The notes under the pieces were generated by a model. The model ran no database searches and was not told the DNA's origin. It saw nothing but the letters and a program-made list of their open reading frames with translations. This document shows, one piece after another, positions 60,627 to 64,000 of a stretch of DNA of 64,000 bases; position 1 is the first letter of the stretch; each line of letters opens with the position of its first letter. Source of the stretch: Malania oleifera (lineage: Eukaryota > Streptophyta > Magnoliopsida > Santalales > Ximeniaceae); NCBI RefSeq assembly GCF_029873635.1, contig NC_080422.1, positions 5,808,001 to 5,872,000 of the forward strand, given 5' to 3'. The position numbers and the translations under genes were made by a program.

Positions 60627-63194
60627 ATGATCTTCGCGATGAACAACGGCGCCAATGGATTCGGCAGGGCGATGGAGGAGGAGTACATCAGGCGGCACCA
60701 CAGGCACGAGATCAGGCACAACCAGTGCAGCTCTTCCCTCGCCAAGCACGTCAAGGCTCCTGTCCACCTCGTATGAAGCTAAACTATATATTTACTCCCT
60801 TCGTATTTTTTTATAAATTTTTTTTTTGTGCTCGATTGAATTCGTGAGTTATGTTTGAGTTATTTAGATGTGGATGACGATCCAATAAGTTTTGTTTTGC
60901 TGTGCGGGTTTTACTGTGGATTTTTTTAATGTTTGATCGATCTGCGGATCTGAGTAGCTTAGCCCTATCTTGCTTGAACTCTGTTTTTTTTTTTTTTCAC
61001 TGTGTACGCTACTGTTCCTCTTAGCGTTTGGAGAACTCGTATTGTGGTGTTCTGTTTACTCTGCTGGGGTGATAAATTTTTTGTTAGTTTTTGGATGAAT
61101 GTTAGGAAGAAAAAATTTGCTGGAAAGCCGAGTGGTCGTGGTTAGCAAATATTTTTCGTACGGCTGGTTGATCTTTGGTGGAGATATACTCAGTTTTCCC
61201 CTTTAATGTATATATTCGTTTAATATCGACAATATTTCATTCAAATTTTCAGTTCAAATTGGTAAGATATTGTTCATGTCGAAAGTAATGAATATGCTTG
61301 CCACTTTTTTTGGGGGAGGGGGGGGGGGTAGGTGGGTAAGGTGAGTACCGCTAGAATTTCTCTAACTTGTAATCGATGTGTGTTTCATTTTTTTTATTAT
61401 TTATTTATTTTATTGTGTACAATCCAGTGATTCACTGGCCTATTGCCCGAGTGGCATCATGCCCCATGCTTTATATGTCTACGATACTGAGTTATCAGTT
61501 CAGAGTAACTCTTCTTTGTGTTTTGAGAACACGAATTTAAGGCAGCAAATTTGAAAATATGTGGATTTGGACGAAAATTCATGCAATTTTGTATTCAAAT
61601 TTATCCAAATCCACACAATTTTTAAAAATTCAGTCCCATATTCATATGGCTGCACTAATATGTTTCTTTGGCATGTGCCATTTTTCTTAAATGGCCATAA
61701 ATGGAGAGAAAAAGGAGATGTGAGAGATGAAACAGAATTTCCTTATTTGATGTCATTTCCTAAATTTAATGCTTCTTTATTTGGACAATCAGGTATGGTC
61801 CTTGGTGAGGAGATTTGATCAACCACAGAAGTACAAACCCTTTGTAAGTAGGTGTAGTGTGCAGGGTGATCTTGAAATTGGTAGTGTTAGAGAAGTTAAT
61901 GTTAAATCAGGACTTCCAGCCACAACTAGTACAGAAAGGTTGGAGCTTCTAAATGATGAGGAGCATATCTTGGGCATGAGGATTGTTGGTGGGGATCACA
62001 GGCTTAAGGTATGGATTTTAATTTTTATTGTTCTGATTGTCTTAATTTGCATTTTTTCCTTTTACTTGCTTTCCCTTAGGCTTGAGAATATGTTATTAAT
62101 TAGGCTTAGGACGTGTTGGTTAATTGGTTTTGTCTGAAATGAAGCCTAGGATCTTTCATGGTTTGGAGACTAATAAATTTAATGATATAATAGATTTATA
62201 CTTAGAATTTTTACTAAATTCTGCCCTCACTGGCAATTATAATTGGAACCACTCCTTTACTTCAAAATTATGTATTTCTTTCACAGATAACTAGTTTTTT
62301 GTTGAGATACTTGCTTGCCTACCAAGTTCTATATTGTCTTATGCAGCTAGAATTGTTGGTTTGATTAGTTTGGTTACCGTATGGCCTGAAATCCATTTTG
62401 CAAGAATGAATCACCCATAAAGGTGGCATCAAGGTTGGAATATACTGAATGGCATGGCGGTGCCACAATTTTGGGGTCAAAGTTGGATGTGACTATTGGA
62501 ACTTTTGCATAATTGACAAAGATATGATCATGCTATCGCTCTTCAATAATTTGTGATGTGGGACATAAGATGAAGCCTCCTTATAAAATTTATCTATATA
62601 TCATGCCTGCCACAGATTGAGATGCACTCATTTTGTGAAATATTGCTATCAAACTACTCATTTAAACATCAGAATTTGTTCTAGCTTACTGTTATTGTAG
62701 GTTTTTATTTCTGGTCAGGCTATTATGAAGTTGTATTTTCATTAAACAATACCACACTTAGATGTTGCTTTAGCCACAGGCACCTAGACTGTTTGATTAA
62801 AGTTCTAAGTCAATAATATTTAGTAAAAAGTAAAAAACACTTATGTTCCTGCTTAAATAGGAATGCATTAGATCTGTTTGTGTTTCTGATTGTCAGTGGT
62901 CTCTTTGTGTGTGTAACTTTTGTTGCATAAAAGTATAAATTTACTCTAAAACCCCATTCTTATTCAAACCTGCAGAATTACTCCTCCATCATTACTGTTC
63001 ATCCAGAGATCATAGACGGGAGACCAGGGACGTTGGTGATCGAATCATTTGTGGTGGATGTTCCAGATGGGAATACCAGGGATGAAACATGCTACTTCGT
63101 CGAGGCCTTGATCAAATGCAACCTGAAGTCACTGGCTGATGTCTCAGAGCGTTTAGCTGTGCAGGACCGAACCGAGCCAATTGGCCAAATCTGA
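60627..63194 (+). CDS. PYL8: PYR/PYL/RCAR abscisic acid receptor, PYL8/PYL9 type, 3 exons
   Basis: Soluble START-fold (Bet v 1-like) receptor that binds ABA and then inhibits clade A PP2C phosphatases, releasing SnRK2 kinases. Exons 60627-60770, 61793-62008 and 62976-63194, all GT-AG and phase 0, give 192 residues. Seen: gate loop SGLPA (87-91), latch HRL (117-119) in GGDHRLKNYSS, the ABA carboxylate-binding Lys63 in KYKPF, Glu143, Asn169, and the C-terminal helix [16 protein letters not shown]. The QYKPF-like region, SERLAVQD end and intron positions fit the monomeric PYL7-10 subfamily; SERLAVQD and EYIRRHH favour PYL8. The start at 60627 gives MIFAMNN..; the in-frame ATG at 60639 is an alternative giving 188 residues, the length of Arabidopsis PYL8. 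The gene looks intact. Introns are 1022 and 967 bases. Confidence 0.96.
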
Positions 63195-64000
63195 TAAGAT
63201 AGGGTTCCAAGTGTAGAGAAGTCCAATCATTGTGGATGACAGGTTTTGAGGCTTTCTGTTGTGAGAAGCATGGACCCTTCCTTTCCTTACAGTTTATGCT
63301 TTGGTTTTTCCATCTTTTTATTTCAAAAGTGATCTTGACTGTCCATAGTAGCTCGTGATCAATCCCGTCTAATAGCTTACACGTTAAAAAACAAGCTTAG
63401 ATGATATTCCTCCATGGTTTTGCTTGGTCTTTAACCATGAGGGTACATAGAGATCCTTGATTGTAAATATCCATGCTTGCTGAACCCGATGGTCATGAAT
63501 CTACCTTTGCATGTTTTAATTTACCTCTAGAAAGGGGTGTTGCTTGGAGGGTACTTGCGTGCATCCACCCACTTTCACTAGGGTACATTCAAGCTAAGTT
63601 TTGACCAACTAGGATAGTAAAGTTCAAGACTCGGTTAAACCCAACTAGTTATAAAATAATATTATACATATACACAAATTATTCATAAAACAATGGAGTA
63701 TTAATTACCAAAATTATTAAAAAAGTCAAACTTGATTGTCAAACTACTAACTCAACTCATATTTGAATTGAATTGAGCGGAGATATACTTAACATGCCTG
63801 ATTAGTGATTACTTTTTGACCTAACTTGGTTCTGATTTTTCGCACACTAGTTGAACAAGTGGCGACTCAGTAAGGTCTTGAAAACCGAATGGAAATAGTT
63901 ATCCAAAATTTGAAAAGGAAATCCAAAAAGTAAAGTAGAATTTGGCCAAATGCAGAATTTTATAGAAAGCTGACAAGACTGGAGCTCAAAGTTTGGTCTA
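63195..64000. other. PYL 3' UTR and downstream flank
   Basis: The first few hundred bases are probably 3' UTR; beyond that the sequence is AT-rich with no recognised gene or repeat. Confidence 0.5.

Noticed and set aside
60545-60767. Antisense frames over PYL exon 1
   Set aside because: Shadow of the PYL coding exon, which is conserved in the sense frame.

Overview
This is nuclear DNA of a flowering plant, most likely a eudicot. The evidence is the plant-only gene families (an AP2/ERF factor and a PYR/PYL abscisic acid receptor), AT-rich introns with GT-AG borders, and a heavy load of plant retroelements. The species cannot be told from the sequence. All gene models and repeat limits were read by eye from splice sites, target-site duplications (TSDs) and family motifs; no search was run.

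Three host genes can be supported. (1) 7857-8786 (+) is an intronless AP2/ERF transcription factor of the DREB A-6 / ERF group I type, closest to ERF061, with a TATA box and a small upstream reading frame. (2) 11554-28873 (-) is the DNA primase small catalytic subunit (PRIM1/POLA3 type): 16 coding exons that join in frame to 459 residues. Exon 1 lies 8.6 kb from exon 2 because intron 1 carries a Copia element. E2F-type sites and a telomere-box motif lie upstream, as expected for a replication gene. (3) 60627-63194 (+) is a PYL8/PYL9-type ABA receptor: 3 exons, 192 residues, with gate, latch and ABA-binding lysine all present. The ERF and primase genes converge; the PYL gene stands alone at the right end.

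The rest is mostly transposable-element fossils. 1246-4810 is the 5' part of a Tork/Tnt1-like Copia element. 21280-27463 is a Copia element with both LTRs and a CAATG TSD, itself hit by a hAT-type MITE (23835-24784). 30348-51084 is a nested stack: a minus-strand SIRE-like element with no coding region (30348-43700) that contains two solo LTRs (33379-36558, which holds a second hAT MITE, and 41497-42683); an LTR fragment in the other orientation (43701-44253); and a second Copia of the first family (44254-51084) whose 5' LTR is split by a third solo-LTR-like insertion (44371-46382). Further right are a TRIM (53083-53500) and a 5'-truncated L1 LINE with a perfect 14-bp TSD (54228-55604). A short relative of that LINE sits in a primase intron (14227-14475).

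The most unusual signal is an array of a 12-bp palindrome (consensus TTCGTCGACGAA / CTCGTCGACGAG) in five LTRs belonging to two unrelated element families. Starts repeat at 21 and 24-25 bp, and where a TATA box can be placed the array lies upstream of it. A third family (the Copia in the primase intron) has an unrelated 21-bp-periodic array at the same place in its LTRs. This looks like a helically phased regulatory cassette shared between different LTR elements; I know of no description of it.
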